40,865 nt of DNA from Rhizorhabdus dicambivorans (GCF_002355275.1 NZ_CP023452.1:1-40865), one strand, 5' to 3'; counted from the stretch's first letter, positions 23,575-33,426 are shown. The notes: generated by a model not told the origin, from the sequence alone. Numbers and translations: made by a program.

Positions 23575-25945
23575 GAGCGCGCTCGCGGAGAAGGTGCCTT
23601 TTGACAAGGCCAAACGGGAGGAAATGCCCGAGAAATTCTTGCCGTATTCGCGGCATGTCAATGAGCATGTGGTCGCCCTCGATAACGGCGATCTGATGCT
23701 CATGCTCGAACTGGATGGACGGCCCTTTGAGACTTCGGACGTGCGCGATCTGAATGATTGGCACACGCGCCTCAACGGGGTCTGGCGCAATATCCATGAC
23801 GAGCGGCTTTCGATCTGGACGCACATGTTGCGGATGCGCGTGCGCGACTATCCAGGCGGCACGTTCCGCTCGCATTTCGCCGCGAAGCTCGATCAAAAAT
23901 ACTATGAGCGGATGACGGCCGAACGCATGTTCCGCAACCGCTTCTTCATGACGGTCGTGATCCGCCCAACAGCAAACGCGACCGACAAGCTGATGGATTT
24001 CCTGCGCAAGAAGCAGGAGGACAAGAACGCCAATATCGCGGAAGCTCTAGAGCTGCTGGAAGACAAGGTGCGCGATCTGGAAAAGCTACTGCTGCGCGTT
24101 CGTCCGCGCCGTGTCGGCATCTATGAGCACCGGGGTCTCCTGTTCTCCGAACCGCTGGAAATATTGAACCAGGTGATGACCGGGCGCTATCGGCGCTGTC
24201 CTCTGGTCCGTGGCCGTCTCGGCTCGGCGCTCTATGCGAGCCGCGCCATCATCGGCGCTGAGACATTTGAGGTCCGCGACGCCGATCATTCGATGTTCGG
24301 CGGCATTTTCGGCATTCGCGAGTATCCGTCATCGACAACGCCGCGCCAGTTTGAATCGCTGCTTTCGGTCGATTTCAGCCTCGCCATAACGCAGTCGTTC
24401 ACGTTCCTGTCGCGCACAGCGGCAACAGAACGGTTTCGGCTTCGCCAGACCCAAATGGCGAACGCCGGTGACAAGGCGATCAGCCAGATGGATGAGCTGA
24501 TCGACGCGGCCGACGATTTGCAATCGAACCGCTTTGTGCTGGGGGACCATCATTTCACGCTGACGGTGTTCGCGGAAGATTTGAAGAAGCTGCGCGATAA
24601 CATGTCGATCGCGCGCGCGGCGCTGGCCGATACGGGCATGGTCGCCGCCCGCGAAAGCGCGGCGCTGGAAGCTGCCTATTGGTCGCAGCTGGTCGGCAAC
24701 TTCGCGTGGAGGGCGCGCCCCGCGCCGATCACGTCATATAATTTCTCGGCGTTCTCGCCCTTCCATACGTTCCCTGCAGGGCACGAGGACGGCAATCATT
24801 GGGGGCCTGCGGTCGCCTTGCTCAAGACAAGCGCTCGCAGCCCCTATTACTTCAATTTCCATTCGGCAGACCTGGGCCATTCGATGGTCATTGGTCCATC
24901 GGGCGGCGGTAAGACGGTGCTGGTCAACTTCCTGATGGCGCAGCTCGAAAAGTTCAACGCGCGCCATATCTTCATCGACAAGGATCAAGGCGCGGAAATT
25001 TTTGTCCGAGCCAGCGGCGGCACCTATCTCGCGCTGCGCAACGGGGAACCTACGGGCTTCGCTCCGCTCAAGGCGCTCGACAATACGGCTTCCCATCGCG
25101 CGTTCCTCGGTCGCTTCATCCGCCAGCTGGTGAAGCAAGAGGGGGCGCCGATCACGGTGCAGGAATCGCACCTGATCGACGATGGCATCGAAGCCGTGAT
25201 GAAGCTGCCACGCGAGCAACGCTCGCTGTCGGCGCTGCGGACCATGCTCGGCATGTCGGACTCGGGCGGCGTCGGCGCGCGCCTAGTCAAGTGGACCTCC
25301 GAGGGGAACCTTGGCTGGGTTTTCGATAATGAGGAAGATTCCATGTCTCTCGAAGCCCGTTTCGTGGGCTTCGATATGACCGACTTCCTCGAAAACGCGG
25401 AAATCCGCACGCCGGTCATGCTCTACCTGTTCGAGCGGATAGACGCGCTCCTGACAGGCGAGCGCATGGTTATTGCGATTGACGAATTTTGGAAGGCGCT
25501 GGCCGATCCGGCGTTCACGGCATTCGCGCAGGATGGCCTCAAGACATACCGCAAGCGCAATGCGTTCCTCGTCTTTGCAACACAGTCGCCTGCGGACGCG
25601 CTGCGGTCCACGATCAGCCATTCGATCTTGGAGCAGGTCGCGACGAAAATCTTCCTGCCCAATCCGTTCGGCCAGCGCCGGGATTACATCGAAGGCTTCT
25701 CGCTCTCGGAGGCGGAATTTAAGCTGGTGCGCGAAGAGCTGTCGCCGGAAAGCCGCAAATTCCTCGTGAAGCAGGGCCATGACTCCGTTGTGGTCGGCCT
25801 GGATCTCATTGGCATGGACGATGAACTGGCCGTGCTGTCGGGGCGCGCTGAAACAACGGGCGTGGCCCGCGAAGTGATTGCCGAACTGGGCAATGATCCG
25901 AAGCTCTGGTTGCCGGAATTTCACCGGCGCCGGCGCCCAAGCTGA
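23561..25945 (+). CDS. virB4: VirB4-like ATPase
   Basis: About 794 residues from a GTG at 23561, preceded by AAAGGGA. Walker A is GPSGGGKTVLVNF (residues ~446-458) and Walker B is MVIAIDEFWKAL. ATQSPADAL and FLPNPFGQRRDYIEGFSLSE complete the motor domain. VirB4 powers pilus assembly and substrate movement. Full length and without indels. A further in-frame GTG at 23564 is also possible. Confidence 0.92.
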   Translation: MVFGKSALAEKVPFDKAKREEMPEKFLPYSRHVNEHVVALDNGDLMLMLELDGRPFETSDVRDLNDWHTRLNGVWRNIHDERLSIWTHMLRMRVRDYPGGTFRSHFAAKLDQKYYERMTAERMFRNRFFMTVVIRPTANATDKLMDFLRKKQEDKNANIAEALELLEDKVRDLEKLLLRVRPRRVGIYEHRGLLFSEPLEILNQVMTGRYRRCPLVRGRLGSALYASRAIIGAETFEVRDADHSMFGGIFGIREYPSSTTPRQFESLLSVDFSLAITQSFTFLSRTAATERFRLRQTQMANAGDKAISQMDELIDAADDLQSNRFVLGDHHFTLTVFAEDLKKLRDNMSIARAALADTGMVAARESAALEAAYWSQLVGNFAWRARPAPITSYNFSAFSPFHTFPAGHEDGNHWGPAVALLKTSARSPYYFNFHSADLGHSMVIGPSGGGKTVLVNFLMAQLEKFNARHIFIDKDQGAEIFVRASGGTYLALRNGEPTGFAPLKALDNTASHRAFLGRFIRQLVKQEGAPITVQESHLIDDGIEAVMKLPREQRSLSALRTMLGMSDSGGVGARLVKWTSEGNLGWVFDNEEDSMSLEARFVGFDMTDFLENAEIRTPVMLYLFERIDALLTGERMVIAIDEFWKALADPAFTAFAQDGLKTYRKRNAFLVFATQSPADALRSTISHSILEQVATKIFLPNPFGQRRDYIEGFSLSEAEFKLVREELSPESRKFLVKQGHDSVVVGLDLIGMDDELAVLSGRAETTGVAREVIAELGNDPKLWLPEFHRRRRPS

Positions 25946-25958
25946 AAGGAGTGAGACT

Positions 25959-26672
25959 ATGAAGCAGCTTATCTTGGCGGCTGTGTCGATCGGGAGCCTT
26001 GCGGCCGCGACGCCAGCCAGTGCGCAGGGTATCCCTGTGTTCGATAGCACGTCCGTGCTCAAGCATATCGAACAAATCCAGAAGACCATGCAGATGATCG
26101 AGCAAGGTCGCCAGCAGATTGCGGAAGCGCAGCAGCTCTACCAAGGGTTGAACCAGCTGACGGATGTTTCCTCGATCGCCAACCAGCTTAAGACGGATTC
26201 ACTTCGCACCCTGGGCGTTGATGTGAACTCGCTCGAACGCATGGCGCGCGGCGATTTTGGCGGCGGCGGCAGCTATGGCGGGCGATCTGATGCGATCTAT
26301 CAGGACATGCTCGAACGTCTCGGCGTGTCCGCGAATGGCGATCAGACTGATGTTCGCTATCAGTCCGCGCGCTCGATCGCGATGGACAAGGCCATGGCCG
26401 AAGGGATGGGCGAAGCGGCCACATCGCGTGGCGAAGGCCTGGAAGAGCTGCGCAGCCGCCTAGCTTCGGCATCAACGGCCAAGGAAGTTGCTGACCTTCA
26501 AGCGCGCATCCAGCTTGAAAGCGCGTCGATGATGAACGACCAGCTCCGCGTCGATGCCATGGAGCGGGCGCGTCGGGCCGAACAAGCGGCCAAAACGGCG
26601 GAAGCGCTCTCCAGCTATTCCCGCGATCGTGAAGAGCAACTGGCCCGCGCGCGGGCAGCGGCGGGAATGTAA
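25959..26672 (+). CDS. virB5: VirB5-like minor pilin
   Basis: 237 residues starting MKQLILAAVSIGSLAAATPA after AAAGGAG. Signal peptide, then GIPVFDSTSVLKHIEQIQKT and a long helical region, typical of VirB5/TrwJ pilus-tip proteins. The C-terminus YSRDREEQLARARAAAGM is repeated, slightly diverged, at the end of the next gene. Confidence 0.85.
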   Translation: MKQLILAAVSIGSLAAATPASAQGIPVFDSTSVLKHIEQIQKTMQMIEQGRQQIAEAQQLYQGLNQLTDVSSIANQLKTDSLRTLGVDVNSLERMARGDFGGGGSYGGRSDAIYQDMLERLGVSANGDQTDVRYQSARSIAMDKAMAEGMGEAATSRGEGLEELRSRLASASTAKEVADLQARIQLESASMMNDQLRVDAMERARRAEQAAKTAEALSSYSRDREEQLARARAAAGM

Positions 26673-26674
26673 GA

Positions 26675-26980
26675 ATGCGGAAGATGGCCTTAGTAGCATT
26701 GAGCGCAGCCGGCATAATCGCCGGCTGCCAACGCGCGCCCGTTTTCCCTGAAATCCTCATGACCTACCACGACGTGGAATGGCTCAAAGCCAATGAAGAT
26801 CAAATTCCGGTGATCGTATCGGAGTGCGACAAGATCATGAACAGCGAACTCAAACAATCCGATCTTCCCATTCCCGTCGCCAAGAATTGCGGAGGCATCA
26901 AGTCTGCCATCGCCTCGATCAAATATTCCCGTGACCGAGAAGATCAGATGGCTCGCGCACGCAAAGCGGCGGGAATGTGA
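26675..26980 (+). CDS. Small lipoprotein, probable entry-exclusion (EexN-like) protein with a VirB5-type tail
   Basis: 101 residues. A lipoprotein signal (MRKMALVALSAAGIIAGC) puts the lipidated Cys at about residue 18. VEWLKANEDQIPVIVSECDK resembles the VxWY...H.-ExxxxxxxC core of EexN-type lipoproteins, which block redundant mating. The last 18 residues, YSRDREDQMARARKAAGM, closely copy the VirB5 C-terminus encoded just upstream. This suggests a partial duplication or fusion. A VirB7-like role is an alternative given the position, though virB7 normally follows virB6. Confidence 0.6.
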   Translation: MRKMALVALSAAGIIAGCQRAPVFPEILMTYHDVEWLKANEDQIPVIVSECDKIMNSELKQSDLPIPVAKNCGGIKSAIASIKYSRDREDQMARARKAAGM

Positions 26981-27020
26981 CAGCTCGAAGGTCGATTGAA
27001 TAATAACGCGGAGCGATCTG

Positions 27021-28025
27021 GTGGAATACGATCTATTCACGAATGCCTATCAGGGCTTTGTCAACGAACTCAATTCGTCTGTAGTTTCAAACTACGCTGG
27101 GTTCGTTGGCTGGATCGCTGGGCCGCTCCGCACGGGAATGGTGATTTATATCATACTGCTCGGCTACGCTATCATGCGCGGTGCTGTGCAATACCCATTC
27201 CGCGAATACGTCTATCGCTCCCTCATGCTCGCTGCACTCTATTGGGCTGTGACAAGCCTTTACGGAGCATCAATTGCACAAATGATCGTGACGGGGCTGC
27301 CTAATGAGTTTGCCTCAATCATCGGAGGCTCGCCAAATGGCGTCGGTGGGTCGTTTGATACGATGTGGGCGCGCGTCGATGTTGCGCTGATAGGTATGCA
27401 GGATGCCACCAAGGAATATGCTGAGCAGAACGCCAGCATGTGGGATTTGCAGGGGGCAGCGACTGCGATCATCCTGTGCATCGGCGCAACAATAATCATC
27501 TTGCTAACCGCTGTAGCCGCGTTGTTCGCGCTCGCGGTTGGCTTTGTGATCGTGCTCTATGCGCTGTTCGCGCTGGCCTGTCTGGCGGTGGTTGGTCCGA
27601 TATTCGTCGGTGCGCTGCTGTTCGATTCCACCAGAAGCTACTTCTTCTCGTGGCTCGGTAGCGTCCTGAACTTCTTGATGCTGTCTTTGTTCGCGCTGTT
27701 GCTGGTGCTTGTCGTCGCCAACGTCGCAGAATCCGCAACAGCATCCTTCGACGGTCAGTTCGAGCACGTCTGGGACACATGCGTTCGCATCATCGCCTTC
27801 TACGTCCTCGCCTGCTTTTTCTTCCTACAGATCCCCGGAATTGCGGCGTCGCTGGGCGGCGGTGCTGCTGCGATGGTTTCGCAGTTCGGTAACGCCGTAA
27901 TGAGCGGTGGCGGGGCAGTGGCAACGGGCGCAGGGCACGCGGCCAGCGATGACGGAAGTGCCGGCGCTCGATGGAAGCCAAGCGCCCCGCACAGCCGGTG
28001 CAAGTGGCCGCCCCCAAAAGTCTGA
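27021..28025 (+). CDS. virB6: VirB6-like polytopic membrane protein, with altered C-terminus
   Basis: 334 residues from a GTG start (MEYDLFTNAYQGFVNELNSS). At least five membrane helices, including IILLGYAIMRGAV, ATIIILLTAVAALFALAVGF and the LACLAVVGPIFVGALLF region, define VirB6. The expected family sequence runs to about GGGAVATGAGHAAS. The last ~25 residues (WKPSAPHSRCKWPPPKV) are read out of frame from sequence that belongs to virB10. The native C-terminus has therefore been replaced by a fusion junction. Confidence 0.8.
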   Translation: MEYDLFTNAYQGFVNELNSSVVSNYAGFVGWIAGPLRTGMVIYIILLGYAIMRGAVQYPFREYVYRSLMLAALYWAVTSLYGASIAQMIVTGLPNEFASIIGGSPNGVGGSFDTMWARVDVALIGMQDATKEYAEQNASMWDLQGAATAIILCIGATIIILLTAVAALFALAVGFVIVLYALFALACLAVVGPIFVGALLFDSTRSYFFSWLGSVLNFLMLSLFALLLVLVVANVAESATASFDGQFEHVWDTCVRIIAFYVLACFFFLQIPGIAASLGGGAAAMVSQFGNAVMSGGGAVATGAGHAASDDGSAGARWKPSAPHSRCKWPPPKV

Positions 28026-28839
28026 GGGGCAAGTCATTGCAGAGGCACAGCGCCGTGCCGGAATCATGGCTTATGGTGGCGAAAACGGCGGCGGGGTCGG
28101 TGGTGCGGTGGCAGCTGCCACCGGCCTGCCCATGGGCGGCGGCACAGGAGCACAGGGCGCGCAGTTGATTGGTGCGTCGGCCGATGGCGATGGGCAAGGT
28201 GGATCGCGGCGGACCAATCTCGAAAACATGCGCCAGACCTCGCAAATTGATCGGGTGTCAGGCCGCGACATTGGCAACCGCGATATGCTGATCCTCGCGG
28301 GGTCGTTCATTCCATGCGTGCTGCAAACCGCGATGGATTCCAGTCAGCCCGGATATGTCAGCTGCATCATTCCCCGCGACATTTATTCGGACAACGGCCG
28401 CGTCGTTCTGCTGGAAAAGGGAACGCGCGTCCTGGGCGAATATCAAACCGGCGTCCAACGCGGGAAATATCGTCTCTTTGCGGTATGGAACCGCGCGGTC
28501 ACGCCTCGCGGCGTGGCGATCGACGTAGGTTCGCCCGCCAGCGATGCGCTTGGCCGTTCAGGTATGGCGGGCGGCGTGAAGAACTTCTTTTGGGAACGCT
28601 TCGGCGCGGCGCTGTTGTTCAGCTCGCTCAACGATGCCGCCTCGATCGCCGCCTCGGAAGTCTCCGACGCCGATAATGTCACGCGGGTTCCCAGCCAGGC
28701 GTCAGACACGATCTTGCGGGATACGATGCAGATTCAGCCGGTGCTTCGTATCAACCAGGGCGCGGAAGTGGGGATCATGGTCGCGCGCGACTTCGATTTC
28801 TCCAACATCTATGGCCTTCGGCTTCGGCGCGGCCAATGA
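27971..28839 (+). pseudogene. virB10: virB10, 5' truncated (fusion to virB6) and frameshifted
   Basis: The C-terminal part is intact from SEGQVIAEAQRRAGIMAYGG onward: LAGSFIPCVLQTAMDSSQPG, VSCIIPRDIYSDNGRVVLLE, KGTRVLGEYQ and the end NIYGLRLRRGQ, the VirB10 outer-membrane domain. Upstream, only a short proline-rich piece (PAQPVQVAAPK, in another frame) remains. Restoring one A to the AAAA run at 28016-28019 joins the two pieces. The cytoplasmic N-terminus and inner-membrane helix are absent, so the protein cannot span both membranes as VirB10 must. A copy of the plasmid palindrome lies in-frame at 28107-28122. Confidence 0.85.
28107..28122. repeat. Palindrome GGTGGCAGCTGCCACC inside virB10
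   Basis: Exact copy within coding sequence, read as VAAAT in the virB10 frame. This is one of only two copies in coding sequence. Confidence 0.8.
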
Positions 28840-29828
28840 GCAATACGGCTGTCCTCGAAAACGCCTTGCTGCCGCTGCGCCCTCTGCTCGCGCGTGATGA
28901 CGTAACGGAGCTGGTGATTAACAAGGCTGGCGAGGCGGCGATCGAAACGCGCGATGGGTGGTCCTGGGAGACATTGCCCGACCTCAATGAAAAGTCGCTG
29001 CTCGCGCTCGCGCGGGCAGCGGCGGCTTTCACCCATCAGGACATAAGCCAGTCAACACCGATCTGCTCCACGATCCTTCCCAGCGGCGAGCGCGTGCAGC
29101 TGGTTGTGCCACCCGCTGTCCCTGCCGGCACAGTCTCCATCACCATCCGCAAACCGTCATCCGTGACGTTGACGATGGAAGATTTCGAGCGCGGTGGGTT
29201 GTTTAGCGAGACAAAGATTGCAACCCGGCAAGTCTCGCCGCTCGATGTTGAATTGCGCGATCTGCTCGACGCGGGAAAGCATGTCGAATTTTTCCAAAAG
29301 GCAGTCCAGGGCCGCAAGAACATCCTGATTTCCGGCGCTACCGGCTCGGGAAAGACGACGCTCTCTAAGGGGCTGATCCAGCTTATCCCGCCGCATGAGC
29401 GGCTGCTGACGATCGAAGACACGCGGGAGCTGGTGGTTCCGCATCGTAACGTGGTCCACATGCTCTACGCGAAGGACAAGCAGGGCACCGCGAAAATCTC
29501 TGCAAAGGATCTTCTGGAGTCGGCCCTGCGTATGCGGCCTGACCGGATACTGTTGCAGGAGCTGCGCGACGGCACCGCGTTCTTCTATCTCCGCAACGTC
29601 AACTCGGGCCATCCTGGCTCGATCACGACGATCCATGCGGACTCGGCCGAACTCGCGTTTGAACAGCTAACATTGCTGGTCAAGGAAAGCGAGGGCGGCG
29701 CCGATCTGGCCCGTGACGACATTCGCAGCCTGCTCAAGCTGCTGGTTGATGTGGTCGTGCAGACCAAGAAGGTCGAAGGCCGCTTTCGCGTGACGGAGAT
29801 ATATTTTGATCCAGAAAACAGGCTCTAA
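28836..29828 (+). CDS. virB11: VirB11-like secretion ATPase
   Basis: 330 residues, start overlapping the virB10 stop (ATGA). Walker A is ISGATGSGKTTLSKGL (residues ~168-183), the Asp box is TIEDTRELVVP, Walker B lies around MRPDRILLQELRDGTAFFYL, and the His box is NSGHPGSITTIHADS. VirB11 is the hexameric traffic ATPase that switches the channel between pilus assembly and DNA export. Intact. Confidence 0.93.
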   Translation: MSNTAVLENALLPLRPLLARDDVTELVINKAGEAAIETRDGWSWETLPDLNEKSLLALARAAAAFTHQDISQSTPICSTILPSGERVQLVVPPAVPAGTVSITIRKPSSVTLTMEDFERGGLFSETKIATRQVSPLDVELRDLLDAGKHVEFFQKAVQGRKNILISGATGSGKTTLSKGLIQLIPPHERLLTIEDTRELVVPHRNVVHMLYAKDKQGTAKISAKDLLESALRMRPDRILLQELRDGTAFFYLRNVNSGHPGSITTIHADSAELAFEQLTLLVKESEGGADLARDDIRSLLKLLVDVVVQTKKVEGRFRVTEIYFDPENRL

Positions 29829-31707
29829 CCGGCTCGCACTGGCCCTTGTCCTCCTTCCGATCACGCTCCTGCTGATCGGCCTGCTGACCGGCACGGTGGC
29901 GTGGTTCTTCCTCAAGATGCCCGCCGCGGCTTACGATCCGCTCAAGCTCCCCGGCTTCTTTTGGTATTACCGGCATGATCCTGTCGTGACCGAAGCGCTA
30001 TGGCGAGGCGCGGTCATAGGCGTGCCGCTCCCGGTGTTGCTCATGGCGATCGTCCTGCGGCCGAAAAAGAACCTTCATGGCGATGCCCGTTTCGCGCGCG
30101 AAGGTGAAATCCGCAAGGCGGGCCTTCGCGCGAAAAAGGGCATTGTGCTCGGCCGCGTCCGCAACCGCTTTCTCATGGTTGGCAAGATGGAGCATGTATT
30201 GCTCGAAGCGCCCACCGGATCGGGTAAGGGCGTTGGCATCGTCATTCCTAATCTGTTGCAATGGCCTGATTCGGTTGTCGTGCTCGATATTAAGCGCGAG
30301 AACTATGAAATCACGGCGGGCTTCCGCCGCAAGGGCGGCCAAAAGGTTGTCCTGTTCAACCCTACGGACAGAGAAGGCCGCACGGCCCGCTACAACCCAC
30401 TTAGCTACATCAACAGGGCCGATCCAATTGAGGTCCTGGTCGAATTGCAGAAGATCGCGACGATGCTCTTCGTGCCCCCGGAGAAGGGCGAGGCATTCTG
30501 GACGGAATCAGCCCGCACGGCCTTTGTCGGCATAGCATCGTGGATCGCGGCCAAGCCTGAACGTCCCTTCTCGTTTGGCGAGATATACCGGACCATCACG
30601 ATGCCGGGGATGAAGGCATTCTTCGCCAAGGAAGCTGGCGATAGTGCGCTATCGGAAGGGTGCCGCGCCGCGTTGAGCGATTTTACGTCCAGCGCGGACA
30701 ACACATTCACCGGCATTATCCAGACCGTCACCTCGAAGCTGAATCTCTGGATCAATCCCATTGTCGATCGCGCGACGGCCGAAAGCGACTTTTCCCTGAC
30801 GGACCTTCGCCGCATCCCGACCTCGATCTATCTCGGCGTCTCGCCGGATGAACTCGATAGGGTCGCGCCGCTCTACAATCTGTTTTTTCAGCAGCTGATC
30901 GACCTCAACACCCGGCAACTACCCGACGATAGCGAAAAGCTGTCCGTGCTGCTCATTCTGGATGAATTTGCGCGGCTCGGCCGCGCCCAGGTTATTGCAA
31001 ATGCGTTCTCCTATGTGCGCGGCTATGGGCTTCGTCTGCTCCCCGTCATCCAGTCCCGGTCCCAGCTGCGGAATGTCTATGGTGAGCATGGCGCGGACGA
31101 AATCGTATCGAACTGCGGGGTCGAAATTGCCTTCACGCCGAAGGAGCTGCGGGTCGCAAAGGAACTGTCGGAACGCCTCGGTTTTCTCGGTCAGGATGCG
31201 GAAAGCCGGTCCCTGACGATACACGGATTGCTCGCCAATCGAAGCAAGACGATCTCGGAACAGCGCCGCGCGTTGATGCTCCCGCAAGAGCTGATGCAGC
31301 TGCCCGAAGACGATATTCTCGTCATCCGTGGCGGTATCCCCGTCATTCGCGGGAAGAAAATCCGCTATTTCAAGGATTCCGTTTTCCGCTCGCGCCTGAC
31401 GACTGCCCCGGCAGTGCCAGCGCTGCCCAAGCCGGCCGCGCCGATCGCGCCCGTCGATGATCTGAGCGATGAAGAGTTGGCGGCTTTCAACGACTATTCC
31501 GCGCTGGCCGATGACCAGGTGCAGGACATTCCCGAAGACGTTCTCGCCCTCGATCGCGACATGCCGAACCTGACAGTGAAGGACGGCAGCATGGCTTTCG
31601 ATGAAATCGACTTCGACGACATTATTGGTCCCGACCCGACAAAAGAGGAGTGGGAAGGCCAGCGCCGGGATCTAGTTCTAAGTGAAGGAGAAGAATATGG
31701 CCGATGA
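29806..31707 (+). CDS. virD4: VirD4/TraG-type coupling protein
   Basis: 633 residues from a TTG start overlapping virB11 by 23 bases. Two N-terminal membrane helices (LALALVLLPITLLLIGLL; about residues 61-78) precede Walker A EAPTGSGKGVGIVIPNLL and Walker B LSVLLILDEFARLGRA. It recruits the relaxosome and other substrates to the channel and pumps DNA. The last ~100 residues are acidic (DDLSDEELAAFND, DEIDFDDIIG), suitable for binding basic substrate tails. Intact. Confidence 0.93.
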   Translation: MIQKTGSNRLALALVLLPITLLLIGLLTGTVAWFFLKMPAAAYDPLKLPGFFWYYRHDPVVTEALWRGAVIGVPLPVLLMAIVLRPKKNLHGDARFAREGEIRKAGLRAKKGIVLGRVRNRFLMVGKMEHVLLEAPTGSGKGVGIVIPNLLQWPDSVVVLDIKRENYEITAGFRRKGGQKVVLFNPTDREGRTARYNPLSYINRADPIEVLVELQKIATMLFVPPEKGEAFWTESARTAFVGIASWIAAKPERPFSFGEIYRTITMPGMKAFFAKEAGDSALSEGCRAALSDFTSSADNTFTGIIQTVTSKLNLWINPIVDRATAESDFSLTDLRRIPTSIYLGVSPDELDRVAPLYNLFFQQLIDLNTRQLPDDSEKLSVLLILDEFARLGRAQVIANAFSYVRGYGLRLLPVIQSRSQLRNVYGEHGADEIVSNCGVEIAFTPKELRVAKELSERLGFLGQDAESRSLTIHGLLANRSKTISEQRRALMLPQELMQLPEDDILVIRGGIPVIRGKKIRYFKDSVFRSRLTTAPAVPALPKPAAPIAPVDDLSDEELAAFNDYSALADDQVQDIPEDVLALDRDMPNLTVKDGSMAFDEIDFDDIIGPDPTKEEWEGQRRDLVLSEGEEYGR

Positions 31708-32878
31708 TGACACAAGCCAGCGCGGTGCATCTGAGCCACGCCCTTTCGAAGTTCGCGGCGGACCGGGGAACAGCAAACAGTCGTTCGCTACTCTTCCCGA
31801 TGCGATGCAGGCTTACGTCAAGGCGGACAATGGCGATCATTCGCTGACGATGCAGAAAGGTGGCAAAACTGCTTGGCTAGCATCCACGGACTGGCAGAAC
31901 GATGGTTCGACGCCGGTGGGGAAATACTTAAGCCCTGCTATTAAGGAATATCATAGCGCCGTAAAACACGGCGCGCCTGCCGCCGAATTGGAGCAACGCG
32001 AGCGCGCCGCGTTAGCTGATATTGAAGCTTGGCCCCGAACGGTGAAGCGTGAAGCCGCACCGGCCGCCGTAACCGACAAATCGCTGAATATTCATGAAGG
32101 CGAACGGTCCAGGGCGGAACGGCAAGAGGCGTCAGCGCCCACTCGTTCCGATCCACCGTCAAAGGCGGCGGACCAAAGCAAGAAGGTCAATGACGCCGCC
32201 TTGGCGCTACCGGCCCAGCTCGAACGGAAATATCTGCGGGTCGGCGACGACCTGTTCCGTAGTGGACGCGACGACAAGCCCGATATGTCGATCAAAGGCC
32301 AGGACGGCATTCGGATCAACAAGGACCATGCGATTGGCGATGCGGTCGCCATTGCGAAGCATAATGGCTGGCAGTCGATCCGTGTTCATGGCAGCGATGA
32401 TTTCAAGAAGGCGGTCTATCTGGAAGCCGCCCGCGCCGGTGTCGCCGTCAAAGACTTCGAGCCTTCTCCCCAGCTGAAGCTTGAGGGAGAAAGACTGGCG
32501 GCGCGTGACAAGGCGCGCGAAGCTCAAGACCCTACGAAAAGAGCGAGCATGGCAAAGCAAGACCCTACCGAGTCTCGCGCAGCGGCCGAACAATTCCGCC
32601 GCAACTCCCACCGCGAGAATGCGACCGATCCGCAATTCAAGGCCGCGCAGTCGCACGTCCTGGCGGCCTCAATCGAAGCTAAGACGCGCTTTCCCAAAAA
32701 GGAGGATCAGGCGCGCTACATCGAGAACGCGAAGGAAACGGTGGCCAAGCGGATTGAGAACGGCGGACCGATTCCTGCGGCACGCTTCGAGCAACAGCGC
32801 CAGAATGAGGCTACCCGCATAGCCCGCGAGGATTTGACGCTTCGCCAGCAGGAGAGAAAGCCGTCCCGCTCGCGCTAA
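31697..32878 (+). CDS. LPD7-domain mobilisation-associated protein
   Basis: 393 residues starting MADDDTSQRGASEPRPFEVR after GAAGGAGAAG. The segment YLRVGDDLFRSG, GIRINKDHAIGDAVAIAKHN, GWQSIRVHGSDDFKKAVYLE is a typical LPD7 domain, often found in relaxases and their partners. The N-terminal ~80 residues form a separate small domain. It ends in a basic tail, QQERKPSRSR, a possible secretion signal. Directly downstream of virD4 and probably part of the transfer operon. Confidence 0.7.
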   Translation: MADDDTSQRGASEPRPFEVRGGPGNSKQSFATLPDAMQAYVKADNGDHSLTMQKGGKTAWLASTDWQNDGSTPVGKYLSPAIKEYHSAVKHGAPAAELEQRERAALADIEAWPRTVKREAAPAAVTDKSLNIHEGERSRAERQEASAPTRSDPPSKAADQSKKVNDAALALPAQLERKYLRVGDDLFRSGRDDKPDMSIKGQDGIRINKDHAIGDAVAIAKHNGWQSIRVHGSDDFKKAVYLEAARAGVAVKDFEPSPQLKLEGERLAARDKAREAQDPTKRASMAKQDPTESRAAAEQFRRNSHRENATDPQFKAAQSHVLAASIEAKTRFPKKEDQARYIENAKETVAKRIENGGPIPAARFEQQRQNEATRIAREDLTLRQQERKPSRSR

Positions 32879-32917
32879 GTGCATGGCACATGCCTTTTGG
32901 AAACAGGAAACCGCACG

Positions 32918-33367
32918 ATGAACATTCCCCGGCCTGATCCGGTGCCATCGAGAGGCGTGTCCGATCTCGATCGTCACATTGAAACCTTGCTTCGCGTGAT
33001 TCATTCCAGAAACCTCGCTTGGTCTGATCTAAGCGAAGTGGGTAAACAGTTGGAACGCCCTCTGACAGATGTTGAGCAATTGCTTACAAATGTGGGCGAC
33101 GACGCCCATGAAATCACCCTTGCTACCGAGACGATCATAACAGCCCTCAAGCTGCAACGTGATGCGCTCGCAATCCAAAGCTCTCGCCGTAGAACACGCT
33201 TCGGCTCGATGCTTCTGCTCATGATCCCCGTGTTCTTCGTAGGTTTGATGATTGGCACATCATACGGGATAGATGAAGGTCGGGCGCGGGAGCGTGAAGC
33301 CTTAAAGTATCCGATGCTACCACAGCTGTCCGTAGATCGTGACAGGCTCAAAACTGACGGAAGGTAG
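32918..33367 (+). CDS. Small membrane protein, unknown function
   Basis: 149 residues starting MNIPRPDPVPSRGVSDLDRH after ACAGGAAACCGCACG. A helical, acidic N-terminal part (DLDRHIETLLRVIHSRNLAW) is followed by one membrane segment near the C-terminus (GSMLLLMIPVFFVGLMIGTS). The last base of its stop is the first base of a 22-base palindrome. The family is not recognised. Position suggests a transfer accessory. Confidence 0.55.
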   Translation: MNIPRPDPVPSRGVSDLDRHIETLLRVIHSRNLAWSDLSEVGKQLERPLTDVEQLLTNVGDDAHEITLATETIITALKLQRDALAIQSSRRRTRFGSMLLLMIPVFFVGLMIGTSYGIDEGRAREREALKYPMLPQLSVDRDRLKTDGR

Positions 33368-33388
33368 AGCGGTGGCAGCTGCCACCGC
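33367..33388. repeat. Palindrome family member (22 bp)
   Basis: AGC plus the 16-base core plus GCT, perfect, starting at the last base of the preceding stop codon and 39 bases before the next gene. Confidence 0.85.
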
Positions 33389-33426
33389 TTGCGATCTCTT
33401 GATGGGCTATGGCCTCATGAGGCACG

